This document shows positions 24,365-36,617 of a DNA stretch of 64,000 nucleotides, in pieces. The stretch spans positions 38,410,846-38,474,845 of the forward strand of contig CM074193.1 of the NCBI GenBank assembly GCA_037179385.1, written 5' to 3'. The DNA is from Holothuria scabra (lineage: Eukaryota; Echinodermata; Holothuroidea; Aspidochirotida; Holothuriidae). Under the pieces are notes generated by a model. It was not told the DNA's origin and did no database searches. It saw only the letters and a program-made list of their open reading frames with translations. Each line of letters opens with the position of its first letter. The first letter of the stretch is position 1. Position numbers and translations under genes: made by a program.

Positions 24365-24445
24365 AGGCCGTGGTCGGCTCGACTTGAATCAATTGGTTGG
24401 TAACTGGGCCGTTAAAATCCATATAACTAACCCAGCCTAACCCAG
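24365..24445 (+). repeat. SINE-like fragment (family S, plus orientation)
   Basis: GGCTCGACTTGAATCAATTG, then GGTTGGTAACTGGGCCGTT and ATATAACTAACC, matching the tail of the 22420-22545 copy in the opposite orientation. Confidence 0.5.
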
Positions 24446-26329
24446 CCTACCGTACACATCTATTGAACAAATCGACGACTATGAAGAGTAGACTGAAGTG
24501 TTCATAAATATCCAAACTGTTGAGCATTGGCGTAGGAAGCGGGTGCACTGCCCCTCCCCCCTCCCCCGATTTACGCGAAATCTAAAATTAGGGCACTACG
24601 AAAAATTTGAGAAAAATTCGGGCAAGGATTTGGAAAGATTCGGACAGTCACTTGAGTTTTAAAAAATGGCATGGTTTTCAGAAAATTCCTAAACCTGCCC
24701 AAAATCTTAACTGACATGCCCGAAAAAGGAAAGCAATGCCATAGTCGCGGAAAATTTTCATTACCCAAAAATCAACAAGATTCCAAACGATTCGCTCCAC
24801 TTTCGGGTAGCGCAAAAACTATTGGTCTTGAGTTTAATTCAGCTCTTTTTACGACACAATGTCACAGATGGTTAAGTACCCAAATTCTTTCCAAAAAAAT
24901 GTCCGAAAATAGAAAAGTATCATAGTCTGGGAAACATTTTTACGATAAATCAAAGCGATGAAAAAAATCGCGACACATTTTGGAAGGCTGACGCTTAGAA
25001 GTAACAATCATTCTTCGGCACGTTTTAAATCTTGTGTAACGTAATGACCCAAATGGCCGATTATTTTAAGCCTTTCAAATCTTTGCCCGAAAACAGGAAA
25101 CGCTATGTTCGAAGGAAATTTTTAGAAAAACAAAAACGATAACAAAGATTTGCCGCATTTAAGGCCTACTGGGATAGCTACCCATGCAAGTAACACAAAA
25201 TGTTTTTAAGAGTGACGTATCATGTTGTGGTATAAAACGTTTTCTAACACCGCATGGCGCATTTTAAACTTTTTTGTTACCTGGGCTGTGAAAAAAGGTT
25301 TTCCTCAGCCACACTCCATACTGTAGTCTTGCAATAACTTTGCTCAAAAGAGTAACATATTCACGCAAAGGTTGAAAAATGCTGGGACGTTCTCAATTGC
25401 TAAATTAATTCAACGGACAGAGAGGAGGGTGTTCAGGTGCAGAACCCAATAGTTTGCCATCTATCTTGCCCCTACAGTCAAATTCAGGCAATGGTTATGA
25501 AAATCGGGCATTTGTTTCAATAAAATAATGACTGTGCGGAGAATATCTTCCCATAATCTTAAAAAAATGTTTAAACCCACCATAATAAAAATCAAATCTT
25601 TCCTCATAGATCGGGCCTTCTCGTCTCTAAAACCTACTGAATCAGATGCAATCCAATGTATATGAACTGTCTGGCTGAAGTGCATCTGTGGAATGTTGGA
25701 CGATAACTTAACCTCGCTAATTCTCATGGTATGTTATGCGACTCAAGAAGATAACTGTCCGGACAGTAAACTGATTCAACGCTACTGCAAATAGTTTCCG
25801 ATAAAATGCATTCTCTTTATCTTTTAGTAGAGATTATTGTAGTTTTTATTGACAAAACGGGCCTAGTTAAGCCTTGCACTATAGTTGCGGTCGTCTTCAC
25901 CATAGGCAGATAGAGCAAAGTTCATATTTTGCCCGTTAACTTTCAACCAGCGTCACGTTGCTATACATACAGAATCGGCCAACTGGTCAAACTTGAGATT
26001 GTCTTCAGTTTTCTACATACATAAATGTGGCCAGTTCAGACTGTTGTGTTATGTATAGTTGTTGTAAACATATTATTGCAGAAGGATTTTTTTAACTTTT
26101 CCATCGTGAGAACGCAGAAAGATTAGTGAAATATCCATCGTGCTGCGGCAATTTCAAAATAGTAAAAGCCTTTACTTGCCAGCTATGATTAATAAATCAC
26201 GCCGACAGTGGAGATAATTTAATTCGCACAAGGGTAAGAACCCTTTCTTCATATTATGTTCAAGCATGCATTTAAAATACTGTTTGCAGATAGGCGTATT
26301 TCGCTTGATATTTGCAAGTAAAGTACACT

Positions 26330-26945
26330 AGTTATTGAATCATTTCATTAAAAGAAGTGTCTAGTGTCACATCAAGGTTTGATTCTTTAGAGGGTATTTA
26401 TTCTGTGCGTGGCGGAGAAATTTGCATTGAAAACAGATGTGTGGTTCCCAAGATATGAGCGGGCAAAACTGTCACATATTTTCAATTAAGGTGAACTTCT
26501 CTAAACTTTAAAAAAAATCTCTCAGCAATCCTATATAAGTAGAATGTGATTTCAAACGTTTCATAAGAACTTGACAACTTTGCATTCCCCACAGAAAGGT
26601 CCTTTTTCTTAAGGTCAGCATAACAGTCTGAAAAAAGCGGAAACAAAGCAATTCCTTACCATTGTGACTAGGAAGTGACGTAACCTCTTTGCCCTTCAAT
26701 TCACTTTAGAACACAAAATCTAGTGATTTCACTGATATCTCTGGAAAGGTGACGAAACAAAGTTAATTTGAGCTCAAAAAGCGCCTTTTAAGCAATCTAA
26801 CAAAACCTGTTTTCCAACTTTAACCAATAACAGTCGCGCCCGTTAAGATAGTGTGAAAGGTCCGTTTTGAATGGAAGCTTCACCACACCGTGTAGGTTTT
26901 GTTCTTATAAAAGTTAATTGTTTGCTTGAAATCCCCCATTTAATC
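26330..26945. repeat. Dispersed ~0.7-kb repeat D, copy 2 (lacks the MITE)
   Basis: Same block order as 18541-19330 without the 179-bp MITE, so it acts as an empty-site reference. No coding content recognised. Confidence 0.55.
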
Positions 26946-27617
26946 CACATTTACGTAAAACATACCCTACATGACATGCAACTGGGAAAAGTGGGATTTT
27001 AGGCAGGAAGAGAGGGCGTGAAGAACCTCCGATGAAATAAACATTGGCTTTGTTTTGATTTGATATAATCTAGAATCATTTCGATACTTAAACATTTTAC
27101 TTAAAGGTCAAGAACAGTCCCCCAAACTTATCTTGAAGCAACAGCTAAATGTCATAATTTACTGTATTTTTCTTCAAGATATCTTTCATCATTTTTAGGA
27201 CTTCGGTATTGCATATTCAAGGTAAACCTGCAAGCAGTAACTAGTAAATTTCACATTTGAGGAGAAAAATGGTTGTCACATGACTCTTACCAGCTAATCC
27301 TGAAAGAGGACAGTCTACCACATTGCTTTAAGTTGGGACGACTGCTCTTGCCCTTTAACAATGGTTATATCCATGTTTTGTCTAGTTGTATATGGACCAC
27401 ATGGACGTGCCGCGTTTTAAATTCTCCCGATGTTTTTTAATCCCATATACTAAGGTGGCATTCTGTCCATTAGTTTTTGATCGTTGCCCAATTACCTGCA
27501 TGTAAAGTTATCCTCATATAACTTTGAACTTTGAATGAAAACCAGGGGCGTCGATTTGATTTTCAAAGTGGGGGGACATCCGGTCTCATTTTTTCTCTTG
27601 TCTTGATAAGGTGTCCA

Positions 27618-28349
27618 CAGGGGCGTGGCTACACATTTTTGAGAGGAGATTGGTGGATAAGCATCCAAATTCTACGAGTTTTTAAGTGTGAATACCGCTG
27701 TACTAGGGACGTAATCTGTGGCGCGCGAAGCGCTTTAAACTTTTGTCCTTTTTCGAATATTTGAAAATATGGGGCTTGTATTGCAGAAAAGTTTGGATTC
27801 TGAGTTTCCTATTAGGAATTTTGAAAAGTTGGGGGACAACTGAAGAATTTGTAGATCCTGTTGGCAAATCTGAGATTGAGCGGCGACCAAAGATAGTCGT
27901 TGCTAAATACATAATGTTATCCAACGCCTACGTAATGAGGCTCTCCGACAATTTTTTTTGAGTCAAGAACTGATATTGGAGAAAATTTGGAATTTTATGA
28001 AATAGTTTTTATAAAAATAGCAGTGTAGTTACCTTTGTCACTTGATATCTGGGGTCACATGTAGCAAATTTCTGATTTTGCCACCTCCAGAGCTCGGAAA
28101 AGTTTACCAAATTGAAGGTATGAGAGAGCACCTCTGCCTAAGAATTGAAATTGGCGACGCGCAAAGCACTGGGAAAATTTTGCCTTCTTTGAAACAACTA
28201 ATGACGAATATGGAGCTCTTATTGGAGAGAATTTGGAATTTCGGAATTTCATGAGTTGTCAAAACCACATTGTAGACTGGTTTCACAAATGACAAATTTC
28301 CGCTTGTTCATTTCTTCAGAGCCGCCTGCTCCCTGTAGCTACGCCACTG
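27618..28349. mobile_element. hAT-like element (732 bp) nested in the composite
   Basis: CAGGGGCGTGGCTACAC..GTAGCTACGCCACTG with flanks GGTGTCCA (27610-27617) and GGTGTCTG (28350-28357), 6/8. The interior holds short repeats of GAATTTGGAGAAAATTTGG-like words. Confidence 0.72.
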
Positions 28350-29389
28350 GGTGTCTGAGAAAAGGGGGCCCAGATATAAAACGGTGATAAATATTTCAAT
28401 ATTTTGAGTTACTAGGAAACTCCATATAGTTTTCAAAACTTGGTCTCAGAGTGGGTAATTGATTCAACGGACTATACGGTCAATATGAATTTAAATACCG
28501 GGTATACTCTGTAAGTAAATAGAATCACAACGAAAAATGTGATCGTTTGCGAAGGATTTGCACAAAATTTCTAATAGTGAGGGACCAGTTTTAATGAAAG
28601 AAGGTAAAATCCATAAACTGGTAAAAGCAAACTTCAATCTACTGCAGGAAAATCCCAGATTGAGGGGGGATGGTACCCACTTGTGTAACTGAGACAGGCC
28701 TACCTGTGTAAGATTGTTGATACATAAAAATATTAAACTATGTCCTTCGAAGTTTAGAATGACACCTCATCATACACCATTTGCAGACAGGACGGAGTGC
28801 ACCTCTAATTCCAGATTGAAGTTTCTAATCTAGAAGAATTCAGTGTGATTTTACTTCTCTAATAATGGTCTAAACACGAAATGGTCGAATCGCAATACAA
28901 ATGTGTGATGTGCTGGTGTCGAAATTTGGCATTTAAACTCATTTATTTTTCTGAAAAAGTTGCATTCAACCCGTGCACCGAGGCATTTTCCTTAAAATGT
29001 GTTAAGCCTGCCATGCTGGTCATTCACTAAAAATTACAAATTTCATTAAGACATATTAAGGGACGATTCCCCTTCTTCAAATTCCTAAATATTGTGCTCC
29101 TTTATAACCACACCTGCTGCCCTATGCACTCGAACAATCGAAATAATCATAGAGACAGATAAGTAATGCATGTTTCATATGCAAGTGAAAAAAGAATACC
29201 AATGAGACTGCAAGCTCGCGGAGAGAGCGAAAATTTGGGGGATTTGCAAAGTATAAACGTGTAATCATTGATACAGAAATCGATCGTAATCGGCAGAGCA
29301 CATCGCTCACAACCTACATGTATATATATTTTTGGTAGTACCTAAGTTTAAAGTTTCAGGTTACAAAAGTAGGGGGGCTTGTACGTTAG

Positions 29390-29745
29390 CAGGGGCGCAA
29401 ATCTCTGTTTGAGAGTGGGGGGCGAACATCCTTATGATGTGCCCATGAGTATTAAACTGTGCACGCTTGGCGGGCACCGCGCGCTCGAAGCGCGAAGCCC
29501 CAAAGGGCTCCTGGTGGGATCCAGGGGGCGAAGCCCCGGAAGCTCTTGTGTTCTAGCGTTTCTGAAGCTTCAGAAAAACTGTTTTCGAACAAAAAAAAAA
29601 AACGAAAAAAAGGTGCCCATATTTTTAGGTCTACTCAATTTTTTTTTTTTTTTTTTTTGGGGGGGGGCCAAATTACCATTTGGTCCCCCCACTTTTTCAC
29701 TTGAGGGGGCGAAGGCCCCCCTTGCCCCCGGGATTTGCGCCCATG
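29390..29745. mobile_element. hAT-like element (356 bp) nested in the composite
   Basis: CAGGGGCGCAAATC..GGATTTGCGCCCATG, with TACGTTAG (29382-29389) and TACGTATC (29746-29753) outside, 5/8. Contains A-rich and T-rich runs and a G run near 29641-29665. Confidence 0.62.
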
Positions 29746-30355
29746 TACGTATCCCCTCCACTCAAAAATGTGGGGGACATGTCCCCCTGTCGCACCATAA
29801 TCGAGGCCCATTGTGAAAACTGTAGGGGAGACTGGGGTTAGTTGAGCCACTTTTTACATTTGGGCTATTTGAACAAACTAGTGAGAATAGAAACTTTTGA
29901 AGCCGATGTGGGGTACGTGTACTATATATATTTGTCTAACTTTTGATCATAGTACATGAAGTTAATTAATTACTATTAATTAGTTACAGCCTTCAAAACT
30001 GTGAAAACAAAATACCTCAAATTACCTTACCCGTGGGGTAATTTGAGCCAGCAAAGTAGGTAAGTTGATCCACCGCAGGTAAGTTGAGCCACTAACATAC
30101 TATGAGCCTACACGGTTAGTGGGGGAGGTAGACTTGAACAGGGACTCTGGACTGACACGTCGGAACATTCAAATTTATTTAATGCAGAACAAAAGAGTCA
30201 CATATATATTGTAACAAGAGGGCAATCCACGGAGTTGCTGATCTCATCGCTAGTAGTAAACGTGGGACTTAATTCTATCAAGCTCCTTTGAGGATTTTAG
30301 CTACAAAAACCTCATGCCAAATTTGATGTGCTAGAAACGCGTTCCAGAAGTGAAA

Positions 30356-30543
30356 ATAATAATGCGCTTTAGATTTTACGACGCGGACGTCAGCTGCAAC
30401 GTAATGACGTCACCTCGAGCGTTTCCCCTATCATTTAACAACTGAGTGTAGCGTTATTTCGCGTTGCGTTCGAAATGGCATAGGTACAAATGATGTCATT
30501 TCGTTGTAGATGAGGTTGCGTCGCGAAATCTAAAGCTCCCTAA
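30356..30543. mobile_element. Small GC-rich TIR element inside the 6-kb element
   Basis: GCGCTTTAGATTTTACGACGC at the left and GCGTCGCGAAATCTAAAGC at the right. A related unpaired end, GGAACTTTAGATTACACGACG, is at ~30975 and another at ~31066. Confidence 0.5.
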
Positions 30544-31669
30544 TAAAGACGTCAGCGTGTTTTAATTTGGCTTACGGGATGTTACTGATCATACGCAGTA
30601 GGTGTGTTACCGATACGCGCGCACGATCGAACCTTAGCAACAATTGTTGCACATGTACTCCTGGATGAAAAAATAGAGAAAAGCGCAGTGACGTCGGTAC
30701 ATGACCTCTGTGAGGAGCTTGCACCAAAGGTCAAAAGGTCAAATTCAGCGGGCGCACATGTTGTTCTAAAAGACATCCCGCCACGCACCACATTTCTTTA
30801 CTTAGCTTCCATGTGTGTAAGCTCCCTATAGAAAGGCCGAGACGAAAAAAAACGCATATCATTGCATGTTACACCAACATATTCGGACAGCTGATAAACC
30901 AATCAGATACGCGCGCTTAGCCTACCACACGCGCATTACGAAGTCTACTGCGTGCGGCCACACGCGTCATTAGGGAACTTTAGATTACACGACGTGGCCA
31001 GGGCGACGCGGCGTTTTAGCCCACAGTTCACGTCTTCGAGCTGACGTCCGCGCCCTGAAAACATTGCGCTTTATATTTCTACGATGCGGCATGAAAGTCG
31101 CGTGGTGATATTCGAACTTCGTTGAGTAGCAGACGAGCAAACCGAGCTGTTAATTTTAACAGTATTTAGCGGAAATGTGTAAGTCAAACTAACTGATTAT
31201 GTAGGCCTACGTTGGAGAGTGGAAAACCATCGAGTTCGTGAACCAATTGCAGTGGTTATTGAACTGATATCATGGACGACGATGAATTTATGAATTTCAG
31301 CTATCAACAGCATTTTATGTAGTGCGTTTTTAGTATAAGCACATTGCCGAAAAGAACGATGCGCAAGTCAAATTGTCACTTCCGCGTGCACCGATGTTTG
31401 TGAATCCACGAGGCGTTATTTTCCGTCTTATGAAACGGTAACAAATATTGACTCACAATACTTTCAAAACCCATACAATTGAAGAAGAAGATTTCTATAC
31501 GCAAGGCAATTATGGAAAAGGTTAGCTACACCTTGGACCGGGCTCTACGAGACACATTTTCTCAGTTTGGGGCACATCTTCACCACCTTTAAACAAAAGC
31601 CAACAACCAGCAGTTTTTGAAGTAAACCGTACATTAATTTTGACCTCCTGTTACGCGACTTCAAACCTG

Positions 31670-33060
31670 AGTTGCCATGGCAACGAAATATTTTGGCAGA
31701 ACATGTCACTCCTGTTATACGTTCCATGTTTCATATCGGTGCAATGTTTTCCCCTGGAATTATGTACAAAAAACGATTTTGACTCAATTTGACCTTTGAC
31801 CTTAGACCCTCACTTCCAGAGCCATGGCAACCGTAAATTTGGGTAGTTCTAGTCATCCTCATGACATGTGCGAAGTTTCATGTCACTACGATGTTTCATT
31901 ACCGAAATACAGACAAAAGTATGATTTTACCTAAATTTAACCTTTGACATCTGACCTTTGTCCTTCACTTCCGGGAATCTGCGAGACACAGGTTAAGACC
32001 CTGGGGTATCTTACCACCAAGTTTGAAAAGGATCGGTCTAGCCCACCAGGAGGAGTTCGAGTTAAAAGTTTCTTCTTTTTTCACTTGAAAATAGACACTT
32101 CACTTCCATCACGTGACCTTAAATGTCTGTTGCCATGGTAACCATGCATTTTGGTAGTTCTAGATATCCTCATGACACGTGCAAAGTTTCACGTCAATGC
32201 CATGTTCCTTTACAGAAATACGGTAAAAGACCAGAAATACAGCCAAAAATCCCCCAAAATGATTACTATCGAAATATGACCTCCGACCTTTGACTTTTGA
32301 CCTTCACTTCCGGAAATCTGGGAGACACAAGTTCCAACCCTGGAGCACCTTCCCACCAAGTCTGAAAGAGATCGGTCCAGCCCACTAGGAGGAGTTAGAG
32401 TCTCAAATTCCCTCTTTTTCGCTTAAAAATAGATACTTCCCCTTCAATCACGTGACCTTTGATACCTGTTGCCATGGTAACCATATATTTTGGTAGTTCT
32501 AGATATGCTCATGACACTTGCAAAGTTTCACGTCAATGCCATGTTCCTTTACAGAAATACGGTAATAGACCAGAAATACAGCCAAAAAAGCCCCCCAAAA
32601 TGATTACTATCGAAATATGATCTCCGACCTTTGACTTTTGACCTTCACTTTCGGAAATCTGGGAGACACAAGTTCCAACCCTGGAGTACCTTCCCACCAA
32701 GTTTGATGAAGATCGGTCCAGCCCACTAGGAGGAGTTAGAGTCACAAATTTCCTCTTTTTTCGCTTAAAAATACACACTTCCACTTCCATCACGTGACCT
32801 TTGATACCTGTTGCCATGGTAACCATATGTTTTGGTAGTTCTATATATTATCATGACACGTGCAAAGTTTCATGTCAGTGCAATGTTCTATTACAGAAAT
32901 ACGGTCAAAAATATGATTTTCATCAAATTTGACCTTTGACCTCTGACCCTTGACCTTTATTTCCAGTTATGCAATATGTACAGTGGTTCCACCTAGGGTA
33001 CCTTCCTACAAAATTTGAAGAAAATCCGCTGAGCCGTTTAGGAGGTATTAGCAAAACAAA
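31670..33060. repeat. ~340-bp tandem array
   Basis: The word TTGCCATGGTAACCAT recurs at 32130, 32469 and 32811 (periods 339 and 342), with diverged units from ~31671. Each unit repeats CACGTGACCTTTGA, ATGACACGTGCAAAGTTTCA, ACAGAAATACGG, a run of TGACCTTTGACC words, and AGATCGGTCCAGCCCA. No open frame runs through it. Confidence 0.85.
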
Positions 33061-33082
33061 AATTCACACACACACACACACA

Positions 33083-33805
33083 CCTATACGCGTTTCTGGC
33101 GCCTATCGGGGACATGCTCATTATACCAGTCAAGTGGGGATATTCTGTTTTTCCTAGTCAACTGGGGATAATCACAGGTCATAATCAAGGTGACTGGGGA
33201 TCCTGAAAAATCTACACACACATTTTCACACAAATTCAAACAAAAAACATGGAAACGTGGATATACCTCAGATCAAACTGTAAAGCTACAGGCACTTATC
33301 TGACACCCCACTTTGCATTATTTTGGACTTTCTAAAACCGGGGATATCCCCGTTTCGCGGGGTATCCCCAGTTCTACTGTAATTTTCATGCGTGTATCCC
33401 CGATTGACCCCAGAAACGCACGCACACACACACACCTACACACACCTATACGCGTTTCTGGCGCCTATCGGGGACATGCTTATTATACCAGTCAAGTGGG
33501 GATATTCTGTTTTTCCTAGTCAACTGGGGATAATCACAGGTCATAATCAAGGTGACTGGGGATCCTGAAAAATTTACACACACATTTTCACACAAATTCA
33601 AACAAAAACCATGGAATCGCGGATATACCTCAGATCAAACTGTAAAGCTACAGGCACTTATTTGACACCCCACTTTGCATTATTTTGGACTTTCTAAAAC
33701 CGGGGATATCCCCGTTTCGCGGGGTATCCCCAGTTCCACTGTAATTTTCACGTGTGTATCCCCGATTGACCCCACAAACGCACGCACACACACACACACG
33801 GACAC
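33083..33805. repeat. 362-bp tandem duplication
   Basis: The unit starting CCTATACGCGTTTCTGGCGC at 33083 is repeated at 33445 with very few differences, including GGGGATATCCCCGTTTCGCG and the (AC)n run ending each unit. High identity implies a recent event. Each unit contains the inverted words CCGGGGATATCCCCG. Confidence 0.88.
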
Positions 33806-34140
33806 GTTTTGACCCCTCCCACAGAATTGGAGTTTTGGTTACCTTGTGGGACCCCACCTTAGGTTAGACCCTTGGACTTGTAACTTGGGGGCACCAACCA
33901 TTACCATGGCAATAGTGCCAATTTTAGCTGGCATTCCCATTTATAGCTCAACGGGCAAAGTGATTACAATATCTCATCCTCCTCACGGAGCGATGAGATA
34001 ATAAGAAACACAAGTGGATGTTTAGAAACACTTTCGGCTGTGTGTTATGCAAACTAATATTCTTCGCTTTTTTGTGGCGTTTCCCTTTTTGGATGTGGAA
34101 AACATCAATTACCATCTAACGTCATATAGTACCATTTCAT

Positions 34141-34605
34141 TTTAGATTAAAAGAAGCCTGTGGAGTGTGTTTACTGCAAAGCTGACGCCACTGTCTCTGC
34201 GTGTGTGCACGTAACCCTTAAGCCGAGCGGTGCAGATATTTTAGATTAACCCTTTACCGTTGTGCACCGATCGGGGCATATTTGCGCGCCTCGGGAATGG
34301 GCGGAAAAGCGGACGTGGCCCGCCCCGCATGGGCTTCCGTAGGCCATTGACCCCGTGACCTTAAACTATTGTCTCTCTCGTTGTTGTGGCCGAATTTTCC
34401 GGCAGCTACTCGCAGTTTCGAGCTCCGCGTGAAACAGTAAAGATGGGGGGCAGCCGAGCTCTCCGCATGGGTCCAAAAGGACCCAAACAACGGTAAAGGG
34501 TTAAAATAAGCCTGTGGAGTGTGTTTACTGCAAAGCTGACGCCACTGTCTCTGCGTGTGTGCACGTAACCCTTAAGCCGAGCGGTGCAGATATTTTAGAT
34601 TGATA
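34141..34605. repeat. ~100-bp tandem duplication split by a piggyBac-like MITE
   Basis: The segment GCCTGTGGAGTGTGTTTACTGC through GTGCAGATATTTTAGATT occurs at 34156-34247 and 34510-34600. Removing the MITE at the junction makes the two copies directly adjacent. Confidence 0.82.
34250..34500. mobile_element. piggyBac-like MITE (251 bp) with TTAA target duplication
   Basis: CCCTTTACCGTTG..CAACGGTAAAGGG are perfect inverted ends, flanked by TTAA at 34246-34249 and 34501-34504. CCCT/AGGG ends with a TTAA duplication are diagnostic of piggyBac. The interior is GC-rich. Confidence 0.85.
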
Positions 34606-35841
34606 TACATATACAGTATGGTAAGTCAACGCATGGGTGTATTCGTTGTATGGGTACTAATCCTGTAATTTAGCCTATCTGACGGTCTGTGAATTCAAAA
34701 GCCCTCAGGATGGTAGTTAACTCATAGGCTTACACACTGTGCTTGGGGCTTGGGGGTCCAGTTGCGGCACTGCTAAACTTTTCTGGGGAGTCCCGACTTA
34801 CGGTTCCTTCATTCTTCATCGAGAGGGACGAACAGATCTTGGGCCACCCCTAAATAATTCAGCCGATTTTGGCAAACTGTTAGTCCGTCTGCAAATTGAC
34901 TATGTTGATGCTGCGACAATGATCGTCAGAAACGGCCGAGCCCTTCAGCAGTTGGGGGAAGGAGAGATCTCCCGCAGTAGAGATGGGACTGATGACTGAG
35001 TCTCTTATTCCCACTGAAAAAAGTGACCTAGTTTTATAAGCAAACGGGTCACAGTCGGCATTCAGTTAACTCCCTAAATAGTCGTAAATGAAAAGAAACC
35101 CTGAATATCAAATTGATTTGAAAGATGACAAACATACCACCAGAATAGCACCTAACAGCGTTTGAATATTCAAAAGTGTTCAACTCCTCTACCCTTAGAC
35201 CTCTCCCTAAGTCAGTCGCATTTACCAGATCTGTTGGCAGAACAACATCCTCCCCTTCCCCTCAAAAATAAAAAAATACACCTTTGCTTCGTCACTGTCT
35301 GTACACAACAAATGTTTTGCAGCCCCGAGACAACCACTGTTGTTACACATTACATCATATGGTATAGGATAAACTACTTATGGGGTATGATGAGACACAC
35401 ATGGGTCAAGTAGAGCCGGCTCAACTTGTAACACACTGATAGGCTCAACTTGCCCCAAAGTGGGCTGTCTGGTTAAGCGTCCCACAAGCCCATAGAACGT
35501 GAAATCTCACAATGATGAAATTTTAATGATGCGCGGTGATTACTCCTAACTGACAAACTATCAAAGGATCCTACTATTTATCGTAGTCTAGTTTGAACAC
35601 AGACGACAAAACATTATTTTCTGAAAAATCACTTTCAACATGAAAATTCAATATTTTGTCGGTCATTGTCTTACCTCAAGTGTTATTCTACCATGCATGC
35701 ACGTCGAACAAAGAGTACTAGTGTTGCCTTCTTTCATAGAGGGTGCAACGTAATATTCTTCAAGTTGTTCTTCTTGAAGATAATGGGGGTGGCTCAACTC
35801 ACCTGCCGGCTCAGCTAACCCCAGTCTCCCCTAAGCCTAAG

Positions 35842-36562
35842 TTGCTTCTTTGGCGCGGCTTCGACAAACGACGGAGAGAGGACCTTTCACACTCTGTCTT
35901 AACGGACCCCATCATTATTGGTTAAGGGTAGCGTACTTAATTTAGAAAACTTAATTTGTTAGAGTGCGGAGAGGGCACTTCTTTAGTACTAATTAATAGT
36001 TTCGTTACCTTTGACAATGATTGCATTACCATTTAGACCTTTAAACAAAATTTAATGGTTTTATTTAGTACATGTAATGTGTCATTGTCCTGATGTCAGA
36101 AAAAAAAAGAAAGGAAAAAGAAAACTGATCAGAACAATCAGACTGCAGCTAAAGGCTATAAATTTACAAAATGTTGAAACAGCTTTTATAAAAATACCCA
36201 AATTCAATTGGGGCTCTATTTTGAATTCTTGCAGTTGTATAAAATTTTTAGATAATTTCATGTGCGTTTAACAAGTCGTTCAATTATCAAAACCTATCTG
36301 GAAAATTTGATTAACTTTTAAGGGTTGTTTACACTTTATGAGTTACTGTAAGCGAACAAACATCGTATAATGGTGTAGTTCATGAACAAGTATAGTGCAA
36401 ACATTGTGCATGCGTTGGTGGTTTACATCGCAGTACATGCAACCTTCAACAGCTGGAATTTTTATTTTACTGCAGCAAACCAACGAGATTGTGGATCGTA
36501 CTGAAACTCTCGGATACAAAGACAAGGATCCCATTTTTTTTTGCAATATTATTCAAGTAAAT
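35842..36562 (+). promoter_or_regulatory. Presumed promoter/5' UTR region of the EGF-SEA gene
   Basis: No exon or repeat family identified. It lies between the end of the 6-kb element and the start codon, so the element ends only ~730 bp upstream of the ATG. No TATA box can be assigned with confidence. Confidence 0.3.
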
Positions 36563-36617
36563 ATGGTTTTGACAAGGAACGCCTTGCTATTCCTGATGGT
36601 AATCGGATTGGTTCATG
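36563..36617 (+). CDS. EGF-SEA gene exon 1: start codon and signal peptide
   Basis: ATG in the context AAATATGG opens 18 codons plus one base and ends at a GTAAGC donor. The residues are hydrophobic (MVLTRNALLFLMVIGLVH), a typical secretion signal with predicted cleavage near residue 19. Phase 1 joins exactly to exon 2. Any 5' UTR lies upstream; I see no clear TATA box. Confidence 0.8.

Larger units (their letters stand above)
22095..27534. other. Intergenic stretch with mixed repeat fragments
   Basis: No gene supported. It contains SINE-like pieces (22420, 24365), a (CA)n run at ~22713-22730, a GCGCATTATAAATGCTCTATT(ATT)n tail near 22770-22795, a decayed hAT-type end (CATTGGCGTAGGAAGC) near 24532 followed by repeated CGGGCAAGGATTTGG-like words, and repeat D copy 2. 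Confidence 0.35.
27543..29813. mobile_element. Composite hAT-like element (2.3 kb) hosting two others
   Basis: Left end CAGGGGCGTCGATTTG, right end AATCGAGGCCCATTG, inverted with one indel. The heptamer TGAAAAC lies directly outside both ends (27536-27542, 29814-29820). Two complete smaller elements sit inside. No transposase seen. Confidence 0.65.
29823..35833. mobile_element. ~6-kb TIR element with TAGGGGAGACTGGGG ends
   Basis: The terminal 26 bp (29823-29848 and 35808-35833) are inverted repeats with one mismatch, opening TAGGGGAGACTGGGGTTAG. Sub-terminal AAGTTGAGCCA-type words are repeated inside both ends (30060-30100; 35405-35460). No 8-bp target duplication; if TA is the duplicated target, the ends are GGGGAGACTGG. 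It includes tandem arrays, microsatellites and a piggyBac-like MITE but no recognisable transposase. Confidence 0.6.

Noticed and set aside
29379..29816. 145-codon plus-strand frame
   Set aside because: Covers the nested hAT-like element at 29390-29745 and its homopolymers (poly-K and poly-F runs); not a protein.
31670..33805. CRISPR-like array
   Set aside because: Units are ~340-362 bp contiguous tandem repeats with no unique spacers, in a eukaryotic context.
34739..34999. 86-codon plus-strand frame inside the 6-kb element
   Set aside because: No recognisable transposase or other domain and no splice context; kept as unexplained sequence.
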